A stretch of 64,000 bases of DNA, taken from contig NW_024468512.1 of assembly GCF_001632365.1 (NCBI RefSeq), positions 1,203,623-1,267,622 of the forward strand, written 5' to 3'. Below, one piece after another: positions 24,070 through 36,285 of this stretch (within the stretch, counting starts at the first letter, position 1; each line of letters starts with the position of its first letter). Both the position numbers and the translations under genes were made by a program. A model generated the notes under the pieces. The model was not told where the DNA came from and did not search any database. It was given only the letters and a program-made list of their open reading frames with translations. This stretch comes from Laetiporus sulphureus 93-53. Lineage: Eukaryota; Basidiomycota; Agaricomycetes; Polyporales; Laetiporaceae.

Positions 24070-26755
24070 ATGGTCTTCCTCCGCGGCAGTGAATCGCGAC
24101 CAGGGCTATCTGTTGCTCTCTTGCTGCTTGCTTGGATTGCCACTCCTGCTCAAGCTATCTGGCCATTCTCGCCCAAACGTTTCAGTGGCAATGCTTTGCT
24201 AAGTGCGGGCACCCTAGGAGTTGACGGTGAAGGAGGCGTCATAGCATTCGGAGATTTCAACGGCGACCAGTTGTGAGCATCGTTTGTGAGTTCCGCGGTG
24301 CAAAACTCAGGCCAATCTAAGCTTGGACTTGCTCGCTTTGGGACCTGATCGACAAACGTTGTCAGTGTATTTGTGGCACCATGGTGAGCCTCTGAAGTAC
24401 TATGCAGTTTAAAGTAATTGATAATCTCGTAGACGAATATACGTTCCGCAAATCTGCTTCATTCCGGCACCCTCAGAAAGTCATCAATGTTGTGCCAGGA
24501 GACTTCACACAGAACGGGAAACTGGACCTGCTGGTCATGAGTCAAGCAAGTGCTGCTAGTCAGCTATCCTTGCAGGTATATACTGCAATCCCCGGAGGAG
24601 GGTTTGGTAGGTCGGCATGTCATGCCTACTACACATCGTCTTGTCATAGCTGACCCGTCTATCAGCACTCCACCCAATCTTAGCACCACCGTCTGTGCAA
24701 GCGCAGCCCATTCCGATGGACATAACTGGAGAGTTAAAAGTTGACCTTCTGGGCATCCCGTCACCTGCACCCTCGAGCTCTCCGTTCAGGATGTGGAAAA
24801 ATGTTTGGAACTCATCAGACCCTGATTCTGCTATGTTCAACTTGTAAGCCCGCTCTGTGCTCGTCACATATTATCTTGCATAATAACTGATCTGCATTTT
24901 CAGAACTGAACCTAATTTCAACGGTGCTCGGTGCACGCTATCCAATCCGCATAGCAATGCAGCCATTGATCTGAATGGTGACTGTTTAGCGGGTTCGTGT
25001 GGTATATTGCTTGTAGTGTCTATCTGACCAGGAGTCATAGACCTGTTCTTGGTATGCGATGAGGGCAGGGGTGGATCAAAATATTTTCAGATATGGATGA
25101 ACAACAAGGATAGTGGTTTCGTTCTAGTGCAGATCGGCCGTCTCCCTCAAGGGACGCAGTCAATATCTTTCGCCGATATGGGTATGTTGGACAGTCTGTC
25201 TCGTACCTGTAGTATTCTCTGATATCTGCCTATACAGACCGAGACGGGACTGTCGACATGGTTTTCGCCACGTGTTCCTCAGTATCGTCAAGCTCGGGTG
25301 TGGGTTCCGACTGTTACATCAACATCGCGTTCAATAAGCAGCTGCCTCTATGCTCGTCCCCGACCTCCTCTGGAGTGAAAGATGGTCGACGGATTTGTCG
25401 TCCTCCAGACCAGCTTTGCACAGCAGATCTTGAGTTTAGATTCGACCTCAACGATTCAAGCGACAATGATGTACGCGTTTTATTTTTACTGAAGCGGCAA
25501 ACACGGGCTTACAGATGAGACAGGCATTCGTGCGTATACCGGTATTCGAGGTCTTCCCTCCAGCCCGCGGGACCTCGCTCCCGCCATCTCTGCTCGTCCT
25601 CGATACTACTAGCCAGCCCGCCGTCCCCGTACCGCTGAGATTGGGCGATGTCAACCAAGATGGCTTCCCGGATATCCTTACTATCGTTGTCACAGGCTCA
25701 GGTTCGAAGCGGACACAGACGCCTCAGCTGGCACTATCAGTGCCGTGCGCTTCAGGGGTTCCTGGATGCAGCGCCGAGCATGCTCGTCGAGGGTGGAGTG
25801 TTGTGAAGAAGGGCGCCGACGCTTTGCGGAATATCCAGGATGCGCGGTCCGCTGCATTCTTGGATGTGGACGAGGATGTGAGCAGATTATTCGTGAGCTG
25901 GGTAAGTTTGCTGATGGCCAACACAGGGCACGTTGGATTTCATGGTGCAGCGCACGGGCAAGCAGGGCGAAGGAAACGTACTCTTTGTGCAGAACAATTT
26001 CTATTACGACGCGTTCTTCCTCAAGGCTATAGGTTTGTCTCAGTCTGACTGAGCATAGTGGTCGTGATCTTATTGGCTTTTTCAGTGCTTAATGGAGCGT
26101 GCGGTGGTGGTGTTTGCAAATCACCGAATGGAACCTACTACGTGAGCCCTCGCACTACTTGTGATCTTTCGACGGACTGACCGTCTATAGCCATTCGGAG
26201 TGAGTTATCCAGGAGCAACGTTCAAATACACTGTTCTCGATACTTCAGGGAAACGGTCGGCTGCCGCAGGTGTGTATCATAATGTTTATGAACGTCGTCT
26301 TGTCCGATGTTCACTCCTTTGCCAGTCGGCCAACTACCACAAACGGCATATAATGCTCTTCTGACACCCTATTCCTACTTCGGCCTCGGCCGCACCAACA
26401 ATTATATCGAAAATCTGTTTGTCGGCTCGACAAAACATTCCGACAAACACTATATCAACATCGAGGGCGTGATTCCCAATTCGAAGGTCGTGATCAGCCC
26501 TCCGATCGGAGAGGACGATGTATGGAAACGGGAGTTGTACCTACGACCGGGAGAATGGATCCCGTGGGTGACGTTGACTGTTGTTGCTGCGGCAGCCATC
26601 CTCGCATTGATCGTATTCATCTTACATCTGAACGAAAAGGTGAGCGTCCTTGTCATTGACCGGGTGTGGAGGCTAATATATAGCGCAACCCACAGAGGGA
26701 AGATGAGCTGGAGAGACGAAGAGCTTCGCATCATATCAATTTCGACGCATTGTAA
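24070..26755 (+). CDS. FG-GAP repeat membrane protein, TIP/ITFG1 homologue
   Basis: Thirteen exons close in frame to 679 residues: 24070-24272, 24322-24383, 24433-24606, 24684-24843, 24904-24992, 25041-25181, 25238-25470, 25515-25877, 25927-26032, 26086-26141, 26191-26269, 26326-26639 and 26696-26755. A signal peptide (LSVALLLLAWIATPAQA) is followed by FG-GAP beta-propeller units with Ca-binding-like DxNxDG loops: FGDFNGDQ, DLNGDCLAD, DRDGTVD, DVNQDGFPD and DVDEDGTLD. A single membrane helix (WVTLTVVAAAAILALIVFIL) near the end precedes a short basic tail. This architecture matches the T-cell immunomodulatory protein (ITFG1) family, type I membrane glycoproteins whose fungal role is unclear. 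Several NxS/T sites are present. Its stop is 85 bp from the stop of the convergent LACTB2-like gene. Confidence 0.9.
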
Positions 26756-26839
26756 CTGACTGGATATACCCGCTTCCTTCCATGTACTGAGGATGAATAC
26801 GAAGTCTGAGGCTACGACTGCCACATACACCGGGTAGAG

Positions 26840-28038
26840 CTAGCGTATGAATTCCCATTCTGTATGTTCGCCTTTTCCGCTCTTAAACTGCACGCGGCCC
26901 TCGCCTTCCAGCTTGCGCAAATGCATATCAACACTCCTAGCGGCGGCCTCCCACAGCTCCCGTGGATAGTCCGCGTATATGGTCTTAACCAATGTCCATG
27001 TCGTCCAGTACTCGTTTGGCGGAGCAGACTTCTTCATCACATCGAGGATCTGCTCCTCTCGAGTGGTCCGATGCCTCAGGTACATGTTGACGTGCTTCAG
27101 CCCATCCACCACGACATGCCCGTGCCCTGGATACACGCGTCCGTACTTCGATCCTTCTACCCCGAAGTCGATCATCTTGCGCAAGCTGGACATGTACTTG
27201 CCAAGGTCCTCGAAGACGGAACTGCCATGGCCGAGGACCGTGTCCGCAGTGAACAAAGCGCGATCCTCCGGATAGTACAGACAGAGAGAGTCATCAGTGT
27301 GGCCGGGGGTATGCAGCACGCACAAAACGGAACTCGTCGCGTCAGCGGAGGAAGTTGTAACCTGGAAGACCTGCGAGTCCTGAAGTTGGTGGACGGGATC
27401 TCCGGAGGGCGAAGGTACATAGTAGTCTGGAGGCAGCGATGATACCGACTCGAGGACGGACTGGAACATCGAGCCGGGAGCGGGCAACGGGAACTTGTGA
27501 ATGCGAGGAGGTGGGTATGGGAGGGACGAAGTGCTCGGATTCTCTGACCATAGTTGGCGTAGCATGGTCAGGACCGAAGGTAAGCCGTAGACGTGATCGT
27601 GGTGCTTGTGCGTCAAGATGATATCCGAGATATCTGACTCGCCTGAGCGATGCGTACGAGAGGGATCCTGCAAGGCTTCTCGGAGGTGCGGTATGTAATC
27701 ATCTAGGCCTTGGCCGGTGTCAACCAGGATGTATGGGTTGTGCTCTCCGACGAGATAGGTGTTCGTTCCTGCGATCATAAGCCGTGAGTCAACGTAAAAC
27801 ATATCAGCAGACAGACATACCCTGCAAAGTGTACTGCCCCGGGTTCTACGAAAGTAGGCAGAACGTCTCTGTCAACCCTGATTCATAGGATCTGGGATAC
27901 TGGAGATTACCTGTCCCAGAATCCTCACTACGGTGTTACTGAGCTAGCGATACGTTCAATCTTGGCTAGATTGAACAGATTTTGAGTACATACTCTGGTA
28001 ATTGACGGAATCGCCTTCAAGCCCTCAATGCCAGACAT
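26840..28038 (-). CDS. LACTB2-like metallo-beta-lactamase fold protein
   Basis: Exons 28038-27994, 27943-27911, 27845-27821 and 27768-26840 close in frame to 343 residues. The protein starts MSGIEGLKAIPSITRLS and contains the family signature NPGQYTLQGTNTYLVG. Next come the metal-binding THKHHDH motif (HxHxDH), HTPGHTDDS, TADTVLGHGSSVFEDL and the PGHG histidine. A C-terminal winged-helix-like region ends it. LACTB2 family enzymes are mitochondrial or cytosolic endoribonucleases; fungal members near polyketide genes can be thioesterases, but no such context exists here. It is divergent from CWC22, with 364 bp between start codons, so the two may share a promoter region. The third exon is only 25 nt. 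Confidence 0.93.
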
Positions 28039-28402
28039 CCTCGGAGCAGTGCTATTGGATAACCCTTAGCGTCCCATGAAAGAGCAAGGCCCGCGAGATA
28101 AGCGGGTCTATTTACTATTAGTAGTGTCAGTCATTTGCGTCACGTTCAGCACATGGAGCTTTTGGATGCTACGTCCGGATAAGACTGAATGGCGAGCTTA
28201 TTGCAAACAGGGCCTCGCGATGGCGCAATGAACAGACTGTAGAGGCGATTGGAATGCAGTGGACTTGGGTAATAAAAGGTAATAAAGCCTCAGCTGTGGT
28301 TCAAAGAGTTGCTGACAAATACTCCCAAATATGATGAGGCTCGGCGTTTGAGCGCTTATTTACCGGACTGCAGTGAACGACCACCGCCAAACATCGACAA
28401 CG

Positions 28403-31187
28403 ATGGCAACAGCAATGACTATGTCCCCGACTGCTCCTGCTGATGGCTCATATCCAAAGCGGAAGAGGTGCGTGCTATTTTTGTTTGCATATAGTTGCAT
28501 GTTGATTGTTGTCTGCAGGTCGCAGTCGCGCACTTCAGAAAATGAGCAGCCTCCAGCGACACGACGCAGGTCCGCGTCGCCTCCACCGCCAGCACGCATT
28601 GTGGACATGCCAAAGGTCAGCGACGTAGACCCTGTACGGCGGGCAGAACGAGAGCGACAGCTAGCTGCGCGTATGGCTGCGACTGAGCTCGAGAAATTGG
28701 AGAAGGAGAAAGAGAAGGAAAAGAAGAAGGAGCCCGGGTTCGATGCCAAAGCTGAGTTTGCCAAGCTTACCGGCACTCGTTCTGGTGGTGTCTACCTGCC
28801 GCCAGCGCGTCTTCGTGCCATGCAGGAGGCGGCATCAAAGGACAAAGCCAGTGCCGAGTATCAACGACTCTCATGGGATGCGCTGCGCAAGTCTATCACC
28901 GGTATCGTTAACCGAGTAAACGTCGCCAACATTAAGCACATTATTCCGGAACTGTTCCAGGAGAACCTTATTCGTGGACGGGGACTGTTTGCGCGGAGTG
29001 TTATGAAGGCGCAAGCAGCCAGTTTGCCGTTCACCCCGGTATTCGCAGCGCTCGTGGCTATCATCAACACTAAGTTGCCCCAGGTCGGAGAGCTGGTCCT
29101 CACGCGCTTGATCAGTCAATTCCGCAGAGCTTTCAAGCGCAATGACAAAGTAAGATTTCCTCGCTGTATATTTGTGATACATTCCTAACCACGATTTCGC
29201 AGATTGTGTGCCATTCCACGACCACCTTCATCGCGCATCTCGTCAATCAAGGAGTTGCACACGAGATCATCGCGCTGCAGATCCTAGTCTTATTGCTTGA
29301 ACGTCCGACTGACGACTCCATTGAAATTGCAGTCGGATTCATGCGCGAGGTCGGCGCCTTTCTTGCCGAGAACTCACCAAAAGCGAATGCGACCGTTTTC
29401 GAACGCTTCAGGGCTGTGCTCAACGAGGGCACTATCAGCCAGCGTGTTCAGTATATGATTGAGGTGCTCATGCAGGTCCGGAAGGACAAGTATAAGGACA
29501 ACCCGATTATCCCTGAGGGCCTGGATTTAGTGGAAGAAGATGACCAGATCACACACCAAATCCAGCTGGAGGAAGAACTTCAGGTGCAGGAAGGCCTAAG
29601 TGAGTTGATATCGTGGGTATTGTATTTGTAGACATGTTGATTGGCCATATAGATATCTTCAAATATGACCCGAACTACCTCGAGATTGAGGAGAGGTATA
29701 AGTCTATCAAGACTGAGATTCTCGGAGAGGGATCGGAAGAGGAAGAGAGCGGTTCGGAGGAATCATCTGATGAAGACGAGGAAGAAGGTATGTCCCACAG
29801 ATCCTATCGGACCTCGCAGTTGACTCGACGATTTGGCAGTCGAAGAAAAGCAAGGCATTGAGGACCGAACGGAAACAAATCTGCTCAATTTGCGCCGTGT
29901 CATCTACTTGACCATTATGAATGCTCTGAACTATGAAGAAGCCGTTCACAAGTTACTCAAGGTGCAAATTAAGGAAGGACAGGAGGTACGTTGTCCATTG
30001 ATTGATCTGACAATTCGTAGTACTTACATCTTCTGCAGATCGAAATGTGCAACATGATCATTGAGTGTTGTTCTCAAGAGCGGTCTTACTCGACGTTCTA
30101 TGGGCTCATCGGCGAGCGGTTCTGCAAGCTCAACCGAGTCTGGAATGACTGTTTCGAGCAAGCGTTCGGCAACTATTATACCACAATCCATCGCTACGAG
30201 ACGAACCGTCTCCGCAACATTGCTCGTTTCTTCGGTCACCTGTTTGCGACCGACTCAATATCATGGGCGGCACTTGAATGTATCAAGCTCACCGAGGATG
30301 ATACCACGTCGAGTAGCCGCATCTTCATCAAGATCATGATGAATGAGGTTACCGAATCGATGGGACTGAAGAACGTGGTGGAGAGGTTCGAGGACAATGA
30401 GGTGAAGGCGTGCTGCCGAGGCATGTTCCCCATGGACAACCCGAAGGACACTCGTTTCGCCATCAACTACTTCACGAGCATCGGTTTGGGCGCTGTCACG
30501 GAAGAGATGCGCGAGCACCTGAAGGTATGTCTACGTCAGATTGATGGAATGTATATCATCTGACTTTCGTTTCCGTAGAACGCACCCAGGATCATCATGG
30601 AACAGCGGCGAGCGATGCTGGAAGCTGAGACATCGTCGTCGGATTCTTCGTCAGACTCGGATTCCGATGAGGCCTCTTCCGAATCCGACTCTGAGCCCAC
30701 CTCATCAGAGAGCGAGTCAGACTCCTCGCCCCGAAGGCGGCGGACTGTCACTCCTCCACGGAGAGACCGTCGCGAGTACTCACGCACCCCGCCTCGTCGG
30801 GAGAGCGGCCGAGGACGTGGTGATCAGCTCTCTCCTCCACGCCGCGATCGACGTCCCTCTCCGTCGCCTCCCCCTCAATACCGGGACGAGCGCGACAGAT
30901 ACAGGTCGCGCCGTGAGTCGCCACCTCTACGTCGCAGGGACTACACCCCGGACAGACGTGGCCACGATCGCGCCCGCACGCCTCCACGGTCTCCATCACC
31001 GCCGCCTCGCCGGCGGTATGACAGCCCAAGGCGCCAATCTCGCTCGCGCTCGCTGCCTCGGCGCGATGTGGACAAGGATGCGAGACGATTGAGAGATGAC
31101 TACGATAGGAGACGGGATGATTTGCAGGACCGTGCTGGACGACGAAACGATTCAAGGGATAGATACGGACGGGAATCGAGGCGGTGA
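28403..31187 (+). CDS. CWC22: Pre-mRNA-splicing factor CWC22
   Basis: Seven exons close in frame to 822 residues: 28403-28467, 28519-29149, 29203-29599, 29653-29787, 29840-29985, 30039-30524 and 30579-31187. ATG 28403 is the first Met of the frame. Order of parts: a low-complexity acidic/basic N-terminus, a MIF4G domain (from about residue 155, [20 protein letters not shown] onward), an acidic linker ([16 protein letters not shown]), an MA3 domain ([20 protein letters not shown]...), and a long Ser-Asp then Arg-Ser tail. CWC22 is a spliceosome component that holds eIF4A-III and so places exon junction complexes; it is needed for the catalytic steps. The RS-rich tail is longer than in yeast and resembles metazoan versions. 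Confidence 0.96.
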
Positions 31188-31376
31188 ATCAGGAATTGCA
31201 TAATCTTGTACCGTGTTCTTTCTGGATAGTGCTGTGTATTTTATATAGTTCGCTCCACTCTCACATGAAGATATTTATGTTCCTACATAACAAAGCTAAA
31301 GTCAAGCAAGCGTCCCGAGATTGAACAGAAATTCGAAGTCATGCTTAGCCATCATCATATATAGGACATGAACGAT

Positions 31377-32759
31377 TTATTCTTTGTGTAGCACCCTACT
31401 TCTACGTTCGAATCGGCGCTCAAGGAATTCGCCAACGAACATTCCTCCGAGAGGCATACCAGATGAAATGTCATCAGACCAGCGGATCCCACACACGACC
31501 CGTATCTCACAATCCGTGGCTCTCAGCTGGGGCACGAAATGCAACACGTCGTCCACCGCGTCGGAAGCCCACTCATCGACATTATCAGAGCTGTGATCGA
31601 GGATATTGCATGTGAATGTCAATTCGGAATCCTTGCGTGCTAACTTGGTTAAAACATCGTCAATTCGACGCCACACTCTAGTTGCGGTAAGTCTGCCCCC
31701 GTGTGGTCCATGAGAGTCGATACTCTCGAAAATGAACTCCTCCCTAGCAAGGCTGACAGTGAGGTGCTGTATAGGACAGTTGTTTGCGTGCACGTTCTGC
31801 AAGACCAGCATAATGTTCCGTAACATGTACAGGGTAGTGTGAGCCGTTGAAGGATCAACGTTGGCGGACCTGATGTGAACTGAGACGAGACAGGGATTTC
31901 GTTCAAGATTCAGTTGTCGAGTGGAGGTCGGTACCAGAAAGGCGAAGGGCACGCTGTCAAGCACGAGGCAGAGCTCCTCGAGCGATGTCCCCGCCGCGCG
32001 GAGGAACCCATGCGTGATCCGCATGATTTGGCTGTTGGGTGCCCACAGGCATTGCAATCGGCGAAGACCAGCAAGCAGCGGGCTGCGCATCAGCCAAGCG
32101 GCAACGTGTTCTTGACATTGAGAATAACAGAGTGCCTCGAGAGGAACCGTTCTCGAGGGCATGCTCGCAGCTACCGCAGGCGGGAGGGGACCATCAGGAT
32201 GCAATGTGGGAAGGGTGATGAACTCCTCAGGAGGGTCAAGCCACCAGATGGAGTCGAGGTACAGGACAGAGAGCTCGGAGCAAGCGCAGAGGAGGCGCGG
32301 GAAGTCGGGCTTCCATGGCCTCCATGCGTGCACGCCCTGCAGACGGAGGGTCTTGATGTGAGAAAAGTACTTTGGCAGATCTTGCACAACTTCTTCAGGC
32401 AGCTCCGACGCGGACCACTGGCTCACGGAAAGGTCTTCCAATCTAGAAAGCTTCGACAGGATCGTCGGCCATTCGCGATCCACGTTGGTGCGTCTGAGTT
32501 GGGACCCTTTGATGATGGAGAGGTGTACAATTGCATATGCGATATCTTGGTTGGCATTGCTAAGGTGGGCAAGACGGTCGTAGCCAGCTACGTCCATTGC
32601 AACAACGCGACGAAATATGTGAAATCGGGCTCTCGGAAGCCATGCACGGCATGCCAGCGCACATGCGAAAAGCGAGGGATAGTCATCCCGTAGGTGATCT
32701 ATAACGGAGTCGGTAATCTCAACAGGGAGTAATGATTCTGCATGACCCCCGTAATCCAT
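31377..32759 (-). CDS. F-box-like protein, single exon
   Basis: An uninterrupted frame of 460 residues. The N-terminal LLPVEITDSVIDHLRDDYPSL...CALACRAWLPRAR is an F-box-like motif of the sort common in Agaricomycetes. The remainder carries leucine-rich segments spaced like degenerate LRRs (LSRLEDLSVSQWS, HIKTLRLQGVHAW, LSVLYLDSIWWLD). It is a likely SCF ubiquitin-ligase adaptor; the substrate is unknown. The stop lies 190 bp from the convergent CWC22 stop. These families turn over fast, so a precise orthologue is not expected. Confidence 0.85.
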   Translation of the reverse strand: MDYGGHAESLLPVEITDSVIDHLRDDYPSLFACALACRAWLPRARFHIFRRVVAMDVAGYDRLAHLSNANQDIAYAIVHLSIIKGSQLRRTNVDREWPTILSKLSRLEDLSVSQWSASELPEEVVQDLPKYFSHIKTLRLQGVHAWRPWKPDFPRLLCACSELSVLYLDSIWWLDPPEEFITLPTLHPDGPLPPAVAASMPSRTVPLEALCYSQCQEHVAAWLMRSPLLAGLRRLQCLWAPNSQIMRITHGFLRAAGTSLEELCLVLDSVPFAFLVPTSTRQLNLERNPCLVSVHIRSANVDPSTAHTTLYMLRNIMLVLQNVHANNCPIQHLTVSLAREEFIFESIDSHGPHGGRLTATRVWRRIDDVLTKLARKDSELTFTCNILDHSSDNVDEWASDAVDDVLHFVPQLRATDCEIRVVCGIRWSDDISSGMPLGGMFVGEFLERRFERRSRVLHKE

Positions 32760-33356
32760 GATTATTGCAATAGCACAGCTGCGGATGGCGGAATAACCTA
32801 GCTGGAATTACAATGCAGGACGATACCACGCTTTCCTTGGTGAGACATAGAGGGAGGATATTAGTGCAGTGCAACGATACTGAGCTCTGAAAGCAAGCCT
32901 ACCTGAAGTAACCACATGGACGTGAACCACGACGGTGCTCTGCTCGCCCGATGCGTTCAATCAAGGCTCAAAGACATCGTCGAGGCAGCGTCTTTGACTC
33001 GGAATCCGTCGTCAACCTGCTGAGCTTGATCACGGAGGACGCGCACACGAGCGCTCACCTGGTTTCTGGCGTGCAAGCGATTTTATTATTTTATTATTTT
33101 AAGTGATCATAAAATACGTTTTACTCACGTGATTTGTCCTACGCCACCGACGCGTCTCGACACGATACGTCAGCTGGGGACGAGCTGTCGGGCGCGCACG
33201 CGGTCGTCATGGGACAAGCCCCCCGTCGGCCTCAGCCACACGCCCCTTTCCATCATTCCCCCGATAAATAAGTGATTCCCCGCCCCATATTTTCCCTTCC
33301 CACTTTCCCGCCGCATTCGACCCGCATCTTATCCCCCTTTCCCACTGACAATCACC
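32760..33356. other. Divergent promoter region
   Basis: The stretch lies between the start codons of the F-box gene (-) and the acidic protein gene (+). It contains an AT-rich run with repeated TTTTATTA units at about 33079-33101 and pyrimidine-rich blocks (33240-33350) right before the plus-strand start, typical of basidiomycete promoters. No gene seen. Confidence 0.6.
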
Positions 33357-34183
33357 ATGGCAGGTGAGCGCGATGGCCAGGCAGCACTCGGGTGTTCTTA
33401 TTCGTATACGACCGTAGGAACGAAACGCGCTGCGGAGGGCGAAGCAACGGGACCCACAACCCGCTCCGCGAAGGCGCCAAAGACCGAACACACGCACTCG
33501 AGGTCGCGCAAAGGCGGAAAGAAAGGGCCCAAGGTGCGTTTCAACACTACTTCGCAGCGATATTTTCTCATGCGAAGCTTGCCTGCCTGCAGGTAAACAT
33601 CGCTGCGTCCGAGTTCAAAGCGCGCGCGGCGCCCCTGCATGTCAATTTTACGCACACACCACCCGTCCTCCCCGATGCTCAGGGCAAAGAAGGCGTATTT
33701 GATCCCTCCACTGATGCAGGCTATATCGGCACAGCAACCCTCCTTCCTTCCACATTTGCCACTGGCAGCTACGGCTGGAAGGGAAGCAAGCGCTTTACCG
33801 TCGAGCTGCAGAACAGCGAGGGCGAGGAGAAAGAGAAGGTCCATGTCATGGTCACGTGAGTCGCAGGCTTTGTTCGAGAACACGAACGGGGTGTTGACGT
33901 GCTATGGATATCGCACAGGATAAACGCCACTGTAATGGGAAGCAAGGGAGCGAAGGAAGAGGGTGGCGAAGAGGTCGCGGAGGAACACGTAGAAGGTCAG
34001 TCGGCAGAGGAACATGCCGAGGAGAAGGCCGAGAACGGGACGGAAGCCAAGGAAGAAGCCGTGCACAAAGAAGAGGCCATCCAGAAAGCAGAGACCGAGC
34101 AAGTCGAGGCAGATATCACCGAAGCGACGGAGGAACACAAGGAACCAATCGTCGAGCCAGAGGCGGCAGCGGCGGCGGCATAA
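33357..34183 (+). CDS. Small conserved protein with acidic KE-rich tail
   Basis: Exons 33357-33363, 33418-33533, 33593-33855 and 33919-34183 close in frame to 216 residues. The first exon codes only Met-Ala and one base of Gly. The N-terminus is basic and nuclear-looking (TKRAAEG... RSRKGGKKGPK). The middle is a folded-looking region (VNIAASEFKARAAPLHVNFT, TGSYGWKGSKRFTVELQ). The tail is about 75 residues of Glu/Lys/Ala repeats. From memory similar proteins occur across Agaricomycetes without assigned function. A nuclear or chromatin role is a guess from charge only. Confidence 0.75.
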
Positions 34184-34530
34184 ACTCATTACTTCGCTAA
34201 GGGCTGATAGTACTTGACTGGATGTATGTATCTGTACATAATTGATGACGTTCCAGACGACAGATTCGTGGGTGATCAAGGTATTGTACTGTGCTCGGCC
34301 TACATAAATACCAGCAAGACGCAAGGGCCCTAACTCAAGGCAGATATCGCAGATCCGTCGTATTTTCATTCACACCGACTACAATGTCCCTACCTACGCA
34401 TGAGCAAAAGTAATGCCCCTGCCGACGTATGAGTAGAAGTACGCATCAATTCTGTGCATTTGATATGAGCATTGTAAAGGCCAATGATTAATGACGTCGC
34501 AACACTCACCACCCCTCTGCCCGCAGTACC

Positions 34531-36285
34531 TCATATCCCCTCTGCCTGCAGTTCCGCAACGATCTTGCCCAAGGCATCCCGCCTCATCGGAATCCACAGC
34601 GCCTCTCCCCCGCCTCCCGCTCCTCCTCCAGCAGCAGCAACACTCACCACCAACCCATGGTCCCTAAACTCCCCCAAGAGCGCACGCAACGCCGTATCAC
34701 TCGTCGCCACAAACTCATCCCGCGCCGCCGCAAACAGCCTATCATAGTCATACGCCGCGGAGGCCGCCCCCTCAACGCCGCCCGCGCCGGGCGCCTCCAT
34801 GAGCTCGAGCTGCTTCCCGCCGAGGAGGACGAACAACTTGCGCGCCTTCTGCGTGACGCTCGCTAGGACGTGCCGCGCTGCGCTTTCTGTGACGATCTGT
34901 GCGCGAGAGGCACCAGGGGCGCCGGGTGCGGTGGGCTGGGTGCGCCGCGAGGAGGAGGAGAAGAAGGAGGCGCCGGAGAGTGAGGAGGGGTCGGCGGAGG
35001 CGAGCTCGAGGTCGTATGGTGCGAGGGTCGTGAGGTCGTGCCAGAGCCATGCGAACCCTCTCCTAGGTATCGTAGGATGTGAACCGGATGTGGGCAGGTC
35101 GTTTCCATCGGTATTTTGTCGTCTTGTGTCCTTGGCTTTTCCTTTTCCTTTCCCCTTCACGTTGCTTGATGACGCCTGTGGCCGGGCACGGAACGGCAGG
35201 TCCTTGCGTGCAAACAGCTCCGAGAGTGTCCATCGTGTGGGGGCCGCGATATGGTCGACCGACGCGACGATATGGATGCGCGACGCCAGCGCGAGCAATG
35301 CGAGCGCCGCCTTCGCCTTCGCGCCCCTCAGCCCCGGGCCATCAATGTTATGTATAACGAGGAGCAAGCGCTCCTCTTTGCCCTCTCTCGAAAAGACGTC
35401 GTACACGCGCTGCGTCTGCGCCTCCACGCTCGTCCCCTTCCCAGCACCAGCGCCCACCTCCTCCAGCGCCTCTTCCAACGCCGGGATCGCCTCGACGGCG
35501 CCCAACAAATCCTTCAGCGCAAACCCAGGCTGAAACCCATTACACACCAGCACATGCGTCCTCCCCCGTCCTCCCCTCTCCCTCTGCCCTCCCACACGCG
35601 GCCCCACCCTCACCCTCCCCCTCGCGACCTCGGTCCCAAACACATTCAACACCCTCCTCTTCGATCCATACCCATAAAACAGCAAATTGAACCCCTCGCC
35701 GAGCTCCACCGCCCACCGCGCAAACACCTTCCTCTGCACCCCGACCGGGCCATTCTCCCACAGCGGCCCACAGTTCGAGAGTGCGTCTGACGCGGGGGCG
35801 CGGGCGCGGGCGAGCGCGGCGGCGTACTCGGCAGGCGTGAGCGGCGCGAGGAGCTGCGAGAACACGGTGGCGGACGTGCGTGCGGGCCGGGACGCGTGCT
35901 CAAAGTAGGCGTCGAACGCGGTGCGCGCGGAGAACCCGAACGGCACGTCGGCGGGGGCGGCACCGGGTGCATCGTCGTAGTCGTCGTCTGCGGGAGGCTC
36001 AGGGCGGCGGCGGGAAGCGTAGTGGCTGGAGCGTGCGGGGGACGGGGCGGGTGCGGGGGCAGGCGACGCGTCGTCCTCGAGATCCTCGTCGGCTTCAGTG
36101 TCGATGCCCGTCGCGTACGACCTCGTACTGGACATGTATGAGAGCTCAGACTCGCTCGCGTATACGCTCATTCTGTCGTGGAGAGCACGTAGGCCACCCG
36201 AGGCTGAGCTCGACTTGTAGGCAAAGACGTGTGAGTGGCTACAGAAAACAGACGCGACGCCAAGCGCCCGAGGCGCCCACTTCAT
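34531..36285 (-). CDS. ORC2: Origin recognition complex subunit 2
   Basis: A single open frame of 584 residues. ORC2 features are the AAA+-like core with RTHVLVCNGFQPGFALKDLL, RLLLVIHNIDGPGLR and SRIHIVASVDHIAAPTRWTL, and the FAWLWHDLTTLAPYDLEL segment. A C-terminal winged helix (DTALRALLGEFRDHGLVVS) follows. ORC2 is part of the six-subunit complex that binds replication origins and loads MCM helicase. The first about 140 residues are acidic/Pro-Ala-rich and disordered. The Met at about 36172 (MSVYASESELS) is an alternative start, because the first 38 residues look less protein-like. Strong G/C bias in third positions. The start faces away from the HAT1 stop, 364 bp downstream of that gene. 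Confidence 0.93.
   Translation of the reverse strand: MKWAPRALGVASVFCSHSHVFAYKSSSASGGLRALHDRMSVYASESELSYMSSTRSYATGIDTEADEDLEDDASPAPAPAPSPARSSHYASRRRPEPPADDDYDDAPGAAPADVPFGFSARTAFDAYFEHASRPARTSATVFSQLLAPLTPAEYAAALARARAPASDALSNCGPLWENGPVGVQRKVFARWAVELGEGFNLLFYGYGSKRRVLNVFGTEVARGRVRVGPRVGGQRERGGRGRTHVLVCNGFQPGFALKDLLGAVEAIPALEEALEEVGAGAGKGTSVEAQTQRVYDVFSREGKEERLLLVIHNIDGPGLRGAKAKAALALLALASRIHIVASVDHIAAPTRWTLSELFARKDLPFRARPQASSSNVKGKGKGKAKDTRRQNTDGNDLPTSGSHPTIPRRGFAWLWHDLTTLAPYDLELASADPSSLSGASFFSSSSRRTQPTAPGAPGASRAQIVTESAARHVLASVTQKARKLFVLLGGKQLELMEAPGAGGVEGAASAAYDYDRLFAAARDEFVATSDTALRALLGEFRDHGLVVSVAAAGGGAGGGGEALWIPMRRDALGKIVAELQAEGI

Noticed and set aside
31914..32693. 259-codon plus-strand open frame
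   Set aside because: It lies opposite the intact F-box-like gene and shows no motif.
34799..35533. 244-codon plus-strand open frame
   Set aside because: It is antisense to ORC2, whose sense frame carries clear family motifs; the antisense frame has none.
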